DNA of 64,000 bases from UBA4416 sp036676295 (GCA_036676295.1 JAKFDE010000007.1:1-64000); one strand, 5' to 3'; shown: positions 34,193 to 42,504, counted from the stretch's first letter. The notes: generated from the sequence alone by a model not told the origin. Program-made: numbers and translations.

Positions 34193-34363
34193 GTTCTTTT
34201 TCTTGATAAAAAGAACCAAAAATCAAGACTTCATAAAATTCCGCTAAAAACAAACATCGCTCAATCTGCTAATTTGAATCGCTTCGCGAACAGCCCAAAT
34301 TAGCCACGCACTTGCCTGCCTTTTTGAGCAATATTTATTTTTTACGCGAAATTTTATAAGGCC
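34193..34363. repeat. Hairpin-ended intergenic repeat element, copy C (partial)
   Basis: The left end (34193-34227) has GTTCTTTTT-CTTGAT-AAAAAGAAC then CAAAAATCAAG, matching the right end of copy A in reverse. GCTTCGCGAACAGCCCAAAT at about 34272-34291 is the complement of the copy A interior. The right side keeps the inner inverted repeat (GCGAAATTTTATAAGGCC against TTCATAAAATTCCGC) but the terminal hairpin is lost. Confidence 0.65.
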
Positions 34364-34484
34364 GAAAATTAGGTCGAAATCAAAAAAAATATTCCTAAAA
34401 AACTTTTAGTAAAGCTAATTATTGCAGATTTTATGCTATTTTTACCCTTTCTATTTTAAAATCAACAAAAAAACCAATATTATT

Positions 34485-34515
34485 TTTGTAGGTATAAAAA
34501 AAGATACTATATTTG
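34485..34515 (+). promoter_or_regulatory. Consensus promoter of the rpmB-rpmG-DUF4295 operon
   Basis: TTTG at 34485-34488, 19 bp, TATATTTG at 34508-34515. This is a full match to the Bacteroidota consensus; start of transcription near 34522, about 34 nt before rpmB. Confidence 0.85.
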
Positions 34516-34555
34516 CGTCCCTTTTGGGGGAAAACACATTTAAGAGAATTATATC

Positions 34556-34792
34556 ATGTCACGTATTTGTCAATTAACAGGAAAAAAAGCGATGAAAGGA
34601 AACAATGTTTCTTTCTCTAATACTAAGACTCGTCGCCAGTTTAAAGTAAACTTAAAAACTAAAAAGTTTTTTATCCCTGAAACAGGAGAGTGGGTTACAC
34701 TTCGTGTATCTACATCAGCAATAAAAAATATTAATAAAAAAGGAATTTTTGCTTGTTTAAAAGACGCTGTTGAAAGCGGAGTTTTAGCTTAA
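34556..34792 (+). CDS. rpmB: 50S ribosomal protein L28
   Basis: A 78-residue structural protein of the large ribosomal subunit. MSRICQLTGKKAMKGNNVSFSNTKTRRQFKVNLKTKKFF contains the L28 signature (C-x-x-TGK, SHS-like position replaced by SFS, and the basic N-L). The length is standard. It leads an operon with rpmG (20 bp gap) and DUF4295 (20 bp gap), the order usual in Bacteroidota. Confidence 0.97.
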   Translation: MSRICQLTGKKAMKGNNVSFSNTKTRRQFKVNLKTKKFFIPETGEWVTLRVSTSAIKNINKKGIFACLKDAVESGVLA

Positions 34793-34812
34793 TTTCATAA
34801 ATCAAACAGAAA

Positions 34813-34995
34813 ATGGCAAAAAAAGGTAATAGAATTCAAGTAATTTTAGAGTGCACAGAGCACAAGGACAGCGGTAAAGGTGGAACTTCTCGTTACATCA
34901 CTACTAAAAACAAAAAAAATACTCCTGATCGTATTGAGTTAAAAAAATATAACCCAATATTGAAAAAGATGACAACTCATAAAGAAATTAAATAA
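34813..34995 (+). CDS. rpmG: 50S ribosomal protein L33
   Basis: A 60-residue protein of the large ribosomal subunit. GNRIQVILECTEHKDSGKGGTSRYITTKNKKNTPDRIELKKYNP shows the L33 fold with R-Y-x-T-x-K-N-x-x-N-T-P-x-R-x-E-L-x-K-Y. It has a single Cys and no CxxC pairs, so it is the zinc-free (C minus) form. It lies between rpmB and the DUF4295 gene. Confidence 0.97.
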   Translation: MAKKGNRIQVILECTEHKDSGKGGTSRYITTKNKKNTPDRIELKKYNPILKKMTTHKEIK

Positions 34996-35015
34996 TCCCA
35001 TTAATATAATACACA

Positions 35016-35168
35016 ATGGCAAAGAAGGTAGTTGCGACGTTAAAGTCTGGTAAAGGAAATAGCTTTACAAAAGTTATTAAAGTGATTAAGTCACCAAAAA
35101 CTGGTGCTTATGCATTCAGAGAGGAAATCGTTCATAACGATTTAGTAACAGATTACTTAAAAAAATAA
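35016..35168 (+). CDS. DUF4295 ribosome-associated-type small protein
   Basis: A 50-residue, very basic protein: MAKKVVATLKSGKGNSFTKV at the start and DLVTDYLKK at the end, with KSPKTGAYAFREEIV between. The composition, length and position after rpmG and before ftsY match the DUF4295 family of Bacteroidota, which is thought to be linked with the ribosome. It has not been assigned a function by experiment that I know of. It is the last gene of the rpmB operon; a terminator follows. Confidence 0.9.
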   Translation: MAKKVVATLKSGKGNSFTKVIKVIKSPKTGAYAFREEIVHNDLVTDYLKK

Positions 35169-35187
35169 TATTTTTTTATAATATACT

Positions 35188-35221
35188 TAAAAGCTTTTCT
35201 GGAAACAGAGAAGCTTTTTTA
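35188..35221 (+). terminator. Intrinsic terminator after the rpmB operon
   Basis: AAAAGCTTTTCTG pairs with CAGAGAAGCTTTT around GAAA (35189-35218), with one mismatch or wobble, followed by T residues. Confidence 0.88.
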
Positions 35222-35300
35222 GTTTATAGAATTCCACCACCGAGACACAAAGAACACAGAGGAAAATAACAAACCCAGTATATCAGCACCTTGAGCACCT

Positions 35301-35326
35301 GTCAGTTCGAGCGAAGTCGAGAACAG
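35301..35326. repeat. TTCGAGCG-AAGTCGAGA palindromic repeat (uninterrupted copy)
   Basis: GTCAGTTCGAGCG directly followed by AAGTCGAGAACAG. It is the intact form of the repeat that is split at 9022-9074. Repeat-like ACCGAGACACAAAGAACACAGAGG lies about 65 bp upstream. Confidence 0.7.
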
Positions 35327-35424
35327 ATGAACTATATAAAATAAAGCGATTATTACATGATGATTAATACGCTTTTACTTATAACTTTACATTTCATAAA
35401 ATACAGCATAATACATTAATAAAA

Positions 35425-36384
35425 ATGGGATTTTTCAGTAAACTATTTGGCAAAGAAGAAAAAGAAAGTTTAAACGAAGGTTTATCAAAAACAAAAGAAA
35501 GTTTTTTTGGTAAACTAGCTAAAGCTGTTGCCGGAAAAAGCACTGTAGACGCCGAAGTATTAGATAACCTGGAAGAAGTATTGATTACGGGAGATGTGGG
35601 CGTAAACACCACTTTAAAGATCATTAAGCGCATAGAAGAACGTGTAGCTAAAAACAAATATGTGGGCACCGGCGAATTGAACGAAGTTTTAAAAGAAGAA
35701 GTTGCTGCCCTACTCACCGAAAATAACTCCACCGACGCTACCAGCTTTGAAATACCGGCCGATAAACGCCCTTATGTGATTATGGTAGTTGGCGTAAATG
35801 GTGTTGGCAAAACAACCACCATTGGTAAACTCTCTCATCAATTTAAAAAAGCAGGTTACAGCGTGATGCTTGGTGCTGCTGATACATTTAGAGCAGCGGC
35901 TGTAGATCAACTAACCATTTGGAGCCAACGTGTGGGTGTAGAAATTGTATCGCAAGGGATGAATGCCGACCCTGCCAGTGTTGCTTTTGATACCTTAAGC
36001 AGCGCCAAAGCCAAAGGAACTGATGTCGTAATTATTGATACCGCAGGACGTTTACATAATAAAGTGAACTTGATGAACGAGTTGACGAAAATTAAAAACG
36101 TAATGAAAAAAGTATTGCCTGATGCGCCACACGATGTACTATTAGTATTGGATGCAAGCACCGGACAAAACGCCATTGAACAATGCCGACAGTTTACCGC
36201 AGCAACAGATGTTACATCTTTAGCCTTAACCAAATTAGATGGCACTGCTAAAGGCGGTGTGGTAATTGGTATTTCTGATGAATTTAAAATTCCTGTAAAA
36301 TATATTGGTGTAGGCGAAAAAATGGAAGACCTGCAAGTGTTTAACCGCACTGAGTTTGTAGATAGTTTGTTTAGTCAGAATTAG
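35425..36384 (+). CDS. ftsY: Signal recognition particle receptor FtsY
   Basis: A 319-residue GTPase that docks SRP-ribosome complexes at the inner membrane. The N domain is residues ~20-100; the G domain shows GVNGVGKTTTIGKL (~120), AADTFRAAAVDQL, DTAGRLHNK and TKLDGTAKGGV, and ends KYIGVGEKMEDLQVF. The acidic A domain is reduced to a short N-terminal basic/amphipathic stretch (MGFFSKLFGKEEKE), which is normal in this phylum and serves as the membrane contact. It is preceded by repeat-type DNA, not by the rpmB operon terminator alone, and the next gene starts 2 bp past the stop. Confidence 0.97.
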   Translation: MGFFSKLFGKEEKESLNEGLSKTKESFFGKLAKAVAGKSTVDAEVLDNLEEVLITGDVGVNTTLKIIKRIEERVAKNKYVGTGELNEVLKEEVAALLTENNSTDATSFEIPADKRPYVIMVVGVNGVGKTTTIGKLSHQFKKAGYSVMLGAADTFRAAAVDQLTIWSQRVGVEIVSQGMNADPASVAFDTLSSAKAKGTDVVIIDTAGRLHNKVNLMNELTKIKNVMKKVLPDAPHDVLLVLDASTGQNAIEQCRQFTAATDVTSLALTKLDGTAKGGVVIGISDEFKIPVKYIGVGEKMEDLQVFNRTEFVDSLFSQN

Positions 36385-36386
36385 GA

Positions 36387-37769
36387 ATGAGCGGAGAAAA
36401 CAAGTATTGTTTCGAAATATCTTTTCCTTCTATTGATTTGAATACCTTCATGACTGGTACATCAGATGCAAATTCTACTTTTCATGCTCATTTATTTTCC
36501 AGAGAAAATGAGATTGAAATAAAAATATTCTACGATCCCAAAACGTACTTTGGCGACAAACTAAGCAGCTGGATATTTCAAATTAATTCTAAAAACTTTG
36601 GAGCCTTTACTAAGGTTGAAGGAGAAACCCAAAATGAAAAGTTACAAAAAATCGATCTATTAAATTCGAAAGTATTAAGTTTCACTTTAGGATCAAATCA
36701 ATACGAAGGAGAATTAAAATTCATAAGTGTCTTTATTGACTCTGTGAAATTTTACTGGAATCCTCATAATGAAAGAATTAATACTGCTGAGTTTTATTTA
36801 AATGAAGCTGGATTTGATATTGTAAAAAGGTATTATTCTGTGTTATTTAAAACAGACAATCAATTTGATATTAGTAGAATGAATGAATTAAATGAATTCT
36901 ACTCTATCGAACAAGCTGAATTTAGACCAGAATTTCATTTCTTGCCAAAAGATAACAGAGATAGTAAAGAAGCAATAATTGTAAAAGAGCCTAAAATACA
37001 ATTTAAATACAAAACTGATATACAAGAAACAGAAGCAATAAAATATGCGGAAATTGTTCGTTTATTATTTTCTTTTTACCATCATGTACATATAGATTAT
37101 ATAATGGCTAAAATCCATTTAAAAGAATATTCCATATATATTAAAAAGATTCCAATTAAAGAAAAAAACAAAGCAGAACATTATTTATGGGGACTTGGAT
37201 ACGATTTTGATTTCGACCATTTTATGAAATCTAACTGGCAACAATCAGCGCTACAAAATTTCAAAAAATTATCAAAATCAATCGAAATGTTCATTCAATC
37301 TCATTATGTTGATAGTAATTCTAGATTTCTTATCCGGTACAATATAATTGAAGTATGTATGAGCGGAATAAAACATACTGATGAAAAATTTAAAACAATA
37401 ATTTCTGATGTCGAAATAAAAAAGAAATACAATGAAGCTTTAAATATATTATTACAAACAATAAATCCTACTGAGCATGAAGAGTTTATTAAAAAATGGG
37501 ATCTTATTCCTAATAAATTATCATATAAACCGATGAAAAGCTCATTATTGACGTTCTTGGAAAAAGAAGGCTTTAATCCATTAGAATTTCCAATAACATT
37601 AGATGTGTTAAAAAAAATGAGGGACAGCATAACGCATGGAAGTATTGAAAAGATAAATCCAAATGAATTAGAAAGAGCCAATATTATGCTCTATAGAATT
37701 TCAGGAATACTAATTTTAAATCTAATGGGGATCAAAGATTGGAGTTTTAATAAAGATATACCGAACTAA
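36387..37769 (+). CDS. ApeA-like HEPN-domain protein (candidate defence gene)
   Basis: A 460-residue soluble protein. The N-terminal ~170 residues are beta-rich (FEISFPSIDLNTFM..., LSFTLGSNQYEGELKFISVFIDSVKFYWN). From ~215 it is helical, and residues 412-417 are RDSITH, an R-x4-H HEPN motif (with a following Gly), on a helix with LDVLKKMR. This split, a beta-rich sensor part followed by a C-terminal HEPN, is that of ApeA, a single-gene anti-phage system that acts by abortive infection through RNA cleavage. Similarity is architectural only. It starts 2 bp after ftsY, where rimO is commonly found in related genomes, and is followed by a palindromic repeat. It is a probable insertion. Confidence 0.6.
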   Translation: MSGENKYCFEISFPSIDLNTFMTGTSDANSTFHAHLFSRENEIEIKIFYDPKTYFGDKLSSWIFQINSKNFGAFTKVEGETQNEKLQKIDLLNSKVLSFTLGSNQYEGELKFISVFIDSVKFYWNPHNERINTAEFYLNEAGFDIVKRYYSVLFKTDNQFDISRMNELNEFYSIEQAEFRPEFHFLPKDNRDSKEAIIVKEPKIQFKYKTDIQETEAIKYAEIVRLLFSFYHHVHIDYIMAKIHLKEYSIYIKKIPIKEKNKAEHYLWGLGYDFDFDHFMKSNWQQSALQNFKKLSKSIEMFIQSHYVDSNSRFLIRYNIIEVCMSGIKHTDEKFKTIISDVEIKKKYNEALNILLQTINPTEHEEFIKKWDLIPNKLSYKPMKSSLLTFLEKEGFNPLEFPITLDVLKKMRDSITHGSIEKINPNELERANIMLYRISGILILNLMGIKDWSFNKDIPN

Positions 37770-37787
37770 ACCATGTTATCCCCAGTT

Positions 37788-37887
37788 GTCGCGGACTTGT
37801 AGTCCGTGACCTGTGGCAGAGCTGATGGTTATAAAATATATTTATTAAACCAATTAGTAAAAAAATCACGGACTGAAAGTCCGCGAT
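37788..37887. repeat. Paired hairpin repeat behind the HEPN gene
   Basis: GTCGCGGACTTGTAGTCCG (from 37788) and its imperfect complement (37866-37887, CGGACTGAAAGTCCGCGA) form a 22-bp inverted repeat with a 56-bp spacer. Each arm is also a small CGGACT/AGTCCG hairpin. It starts 19 bp after the stop codon. It may act as a terminator or be a REP-like unit. Confidence 0.65.
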
Positions 37888-37978
37888 AACACATGTACAA
37901 CACCCAAATTATAACGAGCTTGTTCTCTGAATATAAGTTTCTTAATTTCGAACAGAATTAAATTTTTGAAAATAATAA

Positions 37979-38554
37979 ATGCCTTACAAAAACCTAAAGC
38001 AACAAATTTTATCATTCGTATCTTTTTCTGATAAAGAGTTAGATTTGATCGTTTCTAAATTCACATTAAATTCATACGAAGCCAAAGGTGTAATCTTATC
38101 AGAAAATAAAATATCTTCCAATATTCATTTTATTGTTAATGGCTTAGTCAGAACATATTATATAAGAGATGGAAAAGAAATAACCACTTATTTAGCAAGT
38201 GATAATGGTTTTGTTTCCTCCTACTCTAGTTTTATAAATCAAACAAAATCTATTGAGACTATACAATGCATAGAAGCTACCCAAACATTGTCGATCAGTT
38301 ATAACGATATGCAGGAACTGTATCGTCTTATTCCTCAATGGGAAAAAATAGGAAGAATTTTAGCAGAACAAAACGTGCTTTGTTTAGCCGACAGATTATT
38401 GAAACTTCAGGCCATTCCTGCCAAAGAAAAATACCTGGAATTTTTAAAAACAGCATCCGATAAAATTGTTCAACGTACCCCGCTCGTACACATTTCCTCA
38501 TTTCTAGGTATTACTCCCGAATCGTTAAGCCGAATACGAAAAAACATTTCTTAA
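37979..38554 (+). CDS. Crp/Fnr-family transcription regulator
   Basis: A 191-residue regulator. Residues ~25-125 form the cyclic-nucleotide-binding beta roll (FTLNSYEAKGVILSENKISSNIHFIVNGLVRTYYIRDGKEITTYL); the Arg and Glu that bind cAMP in Crp are absent, so the signal differs. The C-terminal helix-turn-helix is PLVHISSFLGITPESLSRIRKN. This short form is frequent in Bacteroidota. The metallo-hydrolase gene begins 59 bp after the stop on the same strand and is the most probable partner or target. Confidence 0.87.
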   Translation: MPYKNLKQQILSFVSFSDKELDLIVSKFTLNSYEAKGVILSENKISSNIHFIVNGLVRTYYIRDGKEITTYLASDNGFVSSYSSFINQTKSIETIQCIEATQTLSISYNDMQELYRLIPQWEKIGRILAEQNVLCLADRLLKLQAIPAKEKYLEFLKTASDKIVQRTPLVHISSFLGITPESLSRIRKNIS

Positions 38555-38613
38555 CATTTATCAAGAAGGAACAGATCTTAGTTCATCATTTTTGCATCTT
38601 AAAACCAACAAAA

Positions 38614-39282
38614 ATGATCGAGATAACTAAAAACGTATTCCAAATTCCATTAATGCCTCGAAACAGTATTAACTGCTATGTGATTGACGATATCCTTATT
38701 GATGCAGGCATTAGAAGTTCAGCCAAAAAGATCTTAAAAGCTATCAGAAATACAAAAATCAACGCACATATCTTAACTCATGCCCATGCCGATCATCAGG
38801 GAAGCAGTAGTGTTATTTGCGAAAAATTAAACATCCCGCTTTGGACATCAGAAATAGAAAAAGCAAATGCTGAATCGGGGAAAGTCATTTATGAATATCC
38901 TGATGCTAATCATTTTATTGCACGATTTCAACAAAAGTATTGGGCCGGTAAAGGTTATAAAGTTTCCAAAACATTAAAAGAAGGTGATTCTGTTGGGAGT
39001 TTTACGATAGTAGAAACACCGGGACATTCAAACGGACACATTTCATTTTTTAGAGAAGAAGATAAAGTGTTGATTGCAGGAGATGCATTGGTTAATATGA
39101 ATTTACTAACGACTCAGGTTGGCCTCAATTTGCCTCCAAACTTATTTACAACCGATAAAGAGCAAGCCATCAAATCGCTTCATAAAATTCATGAATTAAA
39201 CCCTAAAATTATCTGTTTTGGGCACGGGCCTGTTTTATATAATAATGGACAGATAGAGAAACTCCTGAAAAAATTTGTTTAG
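38614..39282 (+). CDS. MBL-fold metallo-hydrolase
   Basis: A 222-residue enzyme with the metallo-beta-lactamase fold. The metal site is complete: THAHADHQGS (H-x-H-x-D-H at ~61-66), His in ETPGHSNGHISF, Asp in AGDALVNM and His in CFGHGPVL. No substrate-specifying domain is attached. The reaction could be glyoxalase II-like, lactonase or other hydrolysis. It follows a Crp-type regulator with a 59-bp gap and has a convergent terminator with the aromatic operon downstream. Confidence 0.87.
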   Translation: MIEITKNVFQIPLMPRNSINCYVIDDILIDAGIRSSAKKILKAIRNTKINAHILTHAHADHQGSSSVICEKLNIPLWTSEIEKANAESGKVIYEYPDANHFIARFQQKYWAGKGYKVSKTLKEGDSVGSFTIVETPGHSNGHISFFREEDKVLIAGDALVNMNLLTTQVGLNLPPNLFTTDKEQAIKSLHKIHELNPKIICFGHGPVLYNNGQIEKLLKKFV

Positions 39283-39302
39283 AAAACCAAGTTGTATTTT
39301 AA

Positions 39303-39331
39303 AAGAGGAATTAGAAAAACCAATTCCTCTT
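39303..39331. terminator. Bidirectional terminator between convergent genes
   Basis: AAGAGGAATT (39303-39312) and AATTCCTCTT (39322-39331) are a perfect 10-bp stem with a 9-nt loop, AT-rich on both sides, between the metallo-hydrolase (plus) and the DAHP synthase operon (minus). Confidence 0.75.
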
Positions 39332-39364
39332 AAATTCAAACATTAACTTGTATAAAATAAATTG

Positions 39365-40450
39365 TTATACGACAATCGTATTTTGTATTCGGATACTTTC
39401 TATATGTATCGCTTCCAGGTAGGCTTTGATAAATTCTTCGCTCAAACCAACTTTATCTCCCTTTTGTAAAGCTCTTTTTAATATATCGTTGTAGCGTGAA
39501 GATTGAAGCACTGTGATTTTCCCCGTCTTCTTTATCTGACCAATTTCCTTTGCGACATTCATTCTATTGGATATCAAACTAATTAACTCCTCATCCAAAT
39601 GATTGATCTGTTCGCGTAAGTGTTCCAATTGCTTTACAAAAATCTCTTCAGTGGAATTACTTTTTTTCTGAACCAGTTTTTCCAATAAATCATTCAACTG
39701 CAATGGCGTTATCTGTTGTTGTTTATCTGTTAATGCCACATCCGGATTCGTGTGTGATTCAATAATAAGCCCAGTGTAATCCAGATCAACACTTTTTTGG
39801 GATACTGACAACAAACCTGTTCTGTTACCACAAATATGAGAGGGATCGCATAGTAAAGGCATACCCGGAAACAAACGTTTCATTTCAATTGGAATTTGCC
39901 ACATGGGTACATTACGGTATTCTGTATTTCCATAGGATGTAAATCCTCTGTGAATAAGCCCGATATCCTCAATACCAATTTTCTGCAAACGTTCAATAGC
40001 ACCTATCCATAATTTAATATCAGGGTTTACAGGATTCTTAATTAACACCGTTGTTTTTGCACCCTTTAAAGCATCTGCTATTTGCTGAACAGAGAAAGGA
40101 TTAACGGTTGAACGAGCGCCTATCCATAAAATATCTACATCAAAACTCAATGCGTCTTCTACATGTTTGGCTGTAGCCACTTCAACCGCCGTTTTCAAGC
40201 CTGTTGCTTTTTTTGCTTCCAACAGCCAAGGTAAGCCTTTAACACCAACACCTTCGAAACCTCCCGGGTTTGTTCTGGGTTTCCAAATGCCGGCACGAAG
40301 TACATCTACTTTTTTTAGTTGCGCCAATTCCAATGCAGTAGTCATTAATTGTTCTTCACTTTCTGCACTGCAAGGGCCGGCTATTACCAAACCTTTTTTA
40401 TTGATCAAACTATCCTGATCAGAATTTATTATTGTATCATTTGTTTTCAT
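39365..40450 (-). CDS. Bifunctional DAHP synthase / chorismate mutase
   Basis: A 361-residue enzyme that joins the first step of the shikimate pathway (PEP plus erythrose-4-phosphate) to the branch to prephenate. Residues ~15-265 are DAHP synthase: IAGPCSAESEEQLMTTAL, RAGIWKPRTNPGGFEGVG, ARSTVNPFSVQQIA, KNPVNPDIKLWIGAIERL, CDPSHICGNR. Residues ~275-355 are an AroQ-type chorismate mutase (LREQINHLDEELISLISNRMNVAKEIGQIKK ... SSRYNDIL). The order DAHP synthase then mutase is the one common in Bacteroidota, where the mutase part also serves feedback. It is last in the asnA-pheA operon, 20 bp after pheA. Confidence 0.94.
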   Translation of the reverse strand: MKTNDTIINSDQDSLINKKGLVIAGPCSAESEEQLMTTALELAQLKKVDVLRAGIWKPRTNPGGFEGVGVKGLPWLLEAKKATGLKTAVEVATAKHVEDALSFDVDILWIGARSTVNPFSVQQIADALKGAKTTVLIKNPVNPDIKLWIGAIERLQKIGIEDIGLIHRGFTSYGNTEYRNVPMWQIPIEMKRLFPGMPLLCDPSHICGNRTGLLSVSQKSVDLDYTGLIIESHTNPDVALTDKQQQITPLQLNDLLEKLVQKKSNSTEEIFVKQLEHLREQINHLDEELISLISNRMNVAKEIGQIKKTGKITVLQSSRYNDILKRALQKGDKVGLSEEFIKAYLEAIHIESIRIQNTIVV

Positions 40451-40470
40451 GTCTTAAACTATTATTATAA

Positions 40471-41316
40471 TTAATTTTCGTCGAATTTTATTGTCTGTGC
40501 CCGACTCTTGTAAACCCCTAACACTTTTAAACTAACCGTTTCTTGTTGCAAGTCTGAAATGCATTTTTCAAATAAATTTTTATTATCAAATTCAATATCT
40601 AAATGAAAAGGATATGCATTTGAATTGTTAGGAATTGGTAGGCTTTGGATCTTACTTAAATTAAATCCATATTTTTTTATAATATCTAAAACGTTGCTCA
40701 ACTTCCCGGCCTCATTTAATACCTGCAGAGTAACAGATGCTTTATTAGGATCAGAAACATAATCACTGCCTTTACTCAAAATATAAAATCTTGTAAAGTT
40801 TTGTTTCACATCGGATACATTATCAACCAGTACTTTTAAATTATATAATTTGGCTAGTGTTGGTCCACCTATCACTGCAATTTTATTTGAGGCGCTTTCG
40901 GCAACAATCTTCGCACAGGAAGAAGTGTCTTTGAATTCCGTCACAGAAATTTTTTCGTGCTCTGCTAAAAATACCTGACTTTGTCCCAAAGCCATTGGAT
41001 GAGAGATGACCTCTTGAATATCAGATAATGTTGAATCAGCTTTTCCCAATAACTGCAATTCAATTGGCAAATAGATCTCTCCAATTACTTTTAGATCATA
41101 CTTCTCTATCAATAAGTAGTTTAATAAAATACTTCCAGCTACTTTATTTTCGATGGCAAGGATGCCGTAATCGGCTTTATTATTAGCAATTTGATCGCAT
41201 ACTTCTTTAAATGAACCGCACTCATTGACTGAAATATCTTCGCCAAAATGTTTTTTTGCTGCTAAATCGTGGAACGATGCTACTGAGCCTTGAATGGCTA
41301 TTAAATGGTTTCTCAT
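40471..41316 (-). CDS. pheA: Prephenate dehydratase
   Basis: A 281-residue enzyme that turns prephenate into phenylpyruvate on the way to Phe. I start it at the Met of MRNHLIAIQGSVASFHDLAA (41316), 2 bp after the asnA stop; the longer ORF would overlap asnA. Residues 1-180 are the catalytic domain with QNFTRFYILS (TRF motif) and VISHPMALGQSQ. Residues ~190-270 are an ACT domain (GKLSNVLDIIKKYGFNLSKIQSLP). The ESRP motif used for Phe binding in many prephenate dehydratases is QSLP here, so feedback control may differ. It is in one operon with asnA and the DAHP synthase/mutase, all under the leader at 42360-42703. Confidence 0.93.
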   Translation of the reverse strand: MRNHLIAIQGSVASFHDLAAKKHFGEDISVNECGSFKEVCDQIANNKADYGILAIENKVAGSILLNYLLIEKYDLKVIGEIYLPIELQLLGKADSTLSDIQEVISHPMALGQSQVFLAEHEKISVTEFKDTSSCAKIVAESASNKIAVIGGPTLAKLYNLKVLVDNVSDVKQNFTRFYILSKGSDYVSDPNKASVTLQVLNEAGKLSNVLDIIKKYGFNLSKIQSLPIPNNSNAYPFHLDIEFDNKNLFEKCISDLQQETVSLKVLGVYKSRAQTIKFDEN

Positions 41317-41318
41317 AA

Positions 41319-42359
41319 TTATAATAAATTGATATTTTGTTTTTTTAATTCCTTTACTAATTCTTTTGGCCAAATACTACTTTGTACTTCGCCGATGTGT
41401 TTCTTTTGCAATAAAAGCATTGCTAGTCGCGACTGTCCAATACCTCCACCGATAGTTTGTGGTAACTCTCCGTTAATTAATTGTCTATGCCATTCAAATT
41501 CTAAACGATCTTCGGCACTACATAAAAATAGCTGCATATAAAGTGCGTGAGAGTTTACACGAATTCCCATAGATGAAATTTCGAATGCTTTACCCAGTAC
41601 TTTATTCCAAACCAGGATATCCCCATTCAAACCCCTGATACCTTTTGATGTTTCTGTACTCCAGTCATCATAATCGGGCGCTCGGCCATCATGTTTTTTA
41701 CCGTCTGCTAAATCAGCACCAATACCTATGATAAACACAGCGCCTTTTGATCGACAGATCTCTTGTTCTCTTTCCTTAGAGCTTAGATGCGGATACTGTT
41801 GTTGCAGCTCTTCGGAATGAATGAAGGTGATCTCTTTTGGTAAAATAGTTTTTAGTGCCGGAAACTGGGATGTGATATACTTTTCTGTACCTAACATCGC
41901 TTCATAAATCTCTGACACTGTTTTTTTCAAGTGATCTAATTTTCTATCGCTTTCAGAAATTACTTTTTCCCAATCCCATTGGTCTACAAAAATGCTATGC
42001 ACTTCCGAAAAATCTTCGTCAGGCCTTAAGGCTTTCATGTCTGTTATTAATCCTTCACCAATAGGAGTTTTCAAACGAGCCAATTTTGCTCTCTTCCATT
42101 TTGCTAACGAATGCACTATCTCTACTGAAACGTTAGGCATTTGTTTCACTTTAACTGATACAGGGTTTTCAATGCCATTTAAATCATCATTGATGCCTGT
42201 TCCTCTTTCTACCAATAACGGCGCTTCAACTTTTGTTAAGTGTAACCTGTTACTTAAACTTAGTGCAAAATGTGATTTTAACGCAGCAATCGCACTTTCT
42301 GTTTCTGTTTCTGTCAGCAATGACTCGTAGCCTGTTTTTTTTAATTCAATTGTTTTCAT
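41319..42359 (-). CDS. asnA: Aspartate-ammonia ligase (asparagine synthetase A)
   Basis: A 346-residue class II aminoacyl-tRNA-synthetase-like enzyme that makes Asn from Asp, ammonia and ATP. Recognisable segments are HLTKVEAPLLVERGTGINDDLNGIENPV, SLAKWKRAKLA, MKALRPDEDFSEVHSIFVDQWDWEKVI and the ATP-site part QTIGGGIGQSRLAMLLLQKKHIGEVQ. It is normal in length. It is the first gene after a ~340-nt leader containing two leader-peptide/terminator units, so its transcription seems to depend on passing two attenuators. Pairing of asnA with Phe/Tyr genes is unusual, and the leader codons cover exactly Asn, Phe and Tyr. Confidence 0.95.
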   Translation of the reverse strand: MKTIELKKTGYESLLTETETESAIAALKSHFALSLSNRLHLTKVEAPLLVERGTGINDDLNGIENPVSVKVKQMPNVSVEIVHSLAKWKRAKLARLKTPIGEGLITDMKALRPDEDFSEVHSIFVDQWDWEKVISESDRKLDHLKKTVSEIYEAMLGTEKYITSQFPALKTILPKEITFIHSEELQQQYPHLSSKEREQEICRSKGAVFIIGIGADLADGKKHDGRAPDYDDWSTETSKGIRGLNGDILVWNKVLGKAFEISSMGIRVNSHALYMQLFLCSAEDRLEFEWHRQLINGELPQTIGGGIGQSRLAMLLLQKKHIGEVQSSIWPKELVKELKKQNINLL

Positions 42360-42405
42360 TTTTCTGGTTGTTATTTATTATGTTGTTTTAATATGAGCAT
42401 AAAAA

Positions 42406-42430
42406 AAGCCCTGCTTTATAGGCAGGGCTT
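42406..42430 (-). terminator. Attenuator terminator 2, before asnA
   Basis: On the minus strand AAGCCCTGC and GCAGGGCTT form a perfect 9-bp stem (42406-42414 with 42422-42430) with a 7-nt loop, followed by a T tract (plus-strand A run at 42401-42405). It lies 47 bp before the asnA start. Its 5' arm can instead pair with 42449-42456. Confidence 0.88.
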
Positions 42431-42448
42431 AATAGTATACAATACATG

Positions 42449-42456
42449 GCCGTGCC
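42449..42456 (-). promoter_or_regulatory. Antiterminator candidate 2
   Basis: Minus-strand GGCACGGC, right after the stop of leader peptide 2, pairs with GCCCTGCC in the 5' arm of terminator 2 at 7 of 8 positions. Choosing this pairing would stop the terminator from forming. Confidence 0.6.
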
Positions 42457-42504
42457 TCAGGAAGGAGCATAAAAAAAATAATTATAAAAATTAATGTTCA
42501 TCAT
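42457..42504 (-). CDS. Leader peptide 2 (Asn/Phe/Tyr-rich)
   Basis: A 15-codon frame encoding MMNINFYNYFFYAPS, ended by TGA. Nine of the 15 residues are Asn (3), Phe (3) or Tyr (3). There is no Lys and only one Ile although AAA and ATT are just as AT-rich, which argues against plain base composition. It sits between terminator 1 and terminator 2. Ribosome stalling in it under Asn, Phe or Tyr shortage would leave the downstream GGCACGGC free to form the antiterminator. Too short for similarity searches; support is from composition and position. Confidence 0.68.
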   Translation of the reverse strand: MMNINFYNYFFYAPS

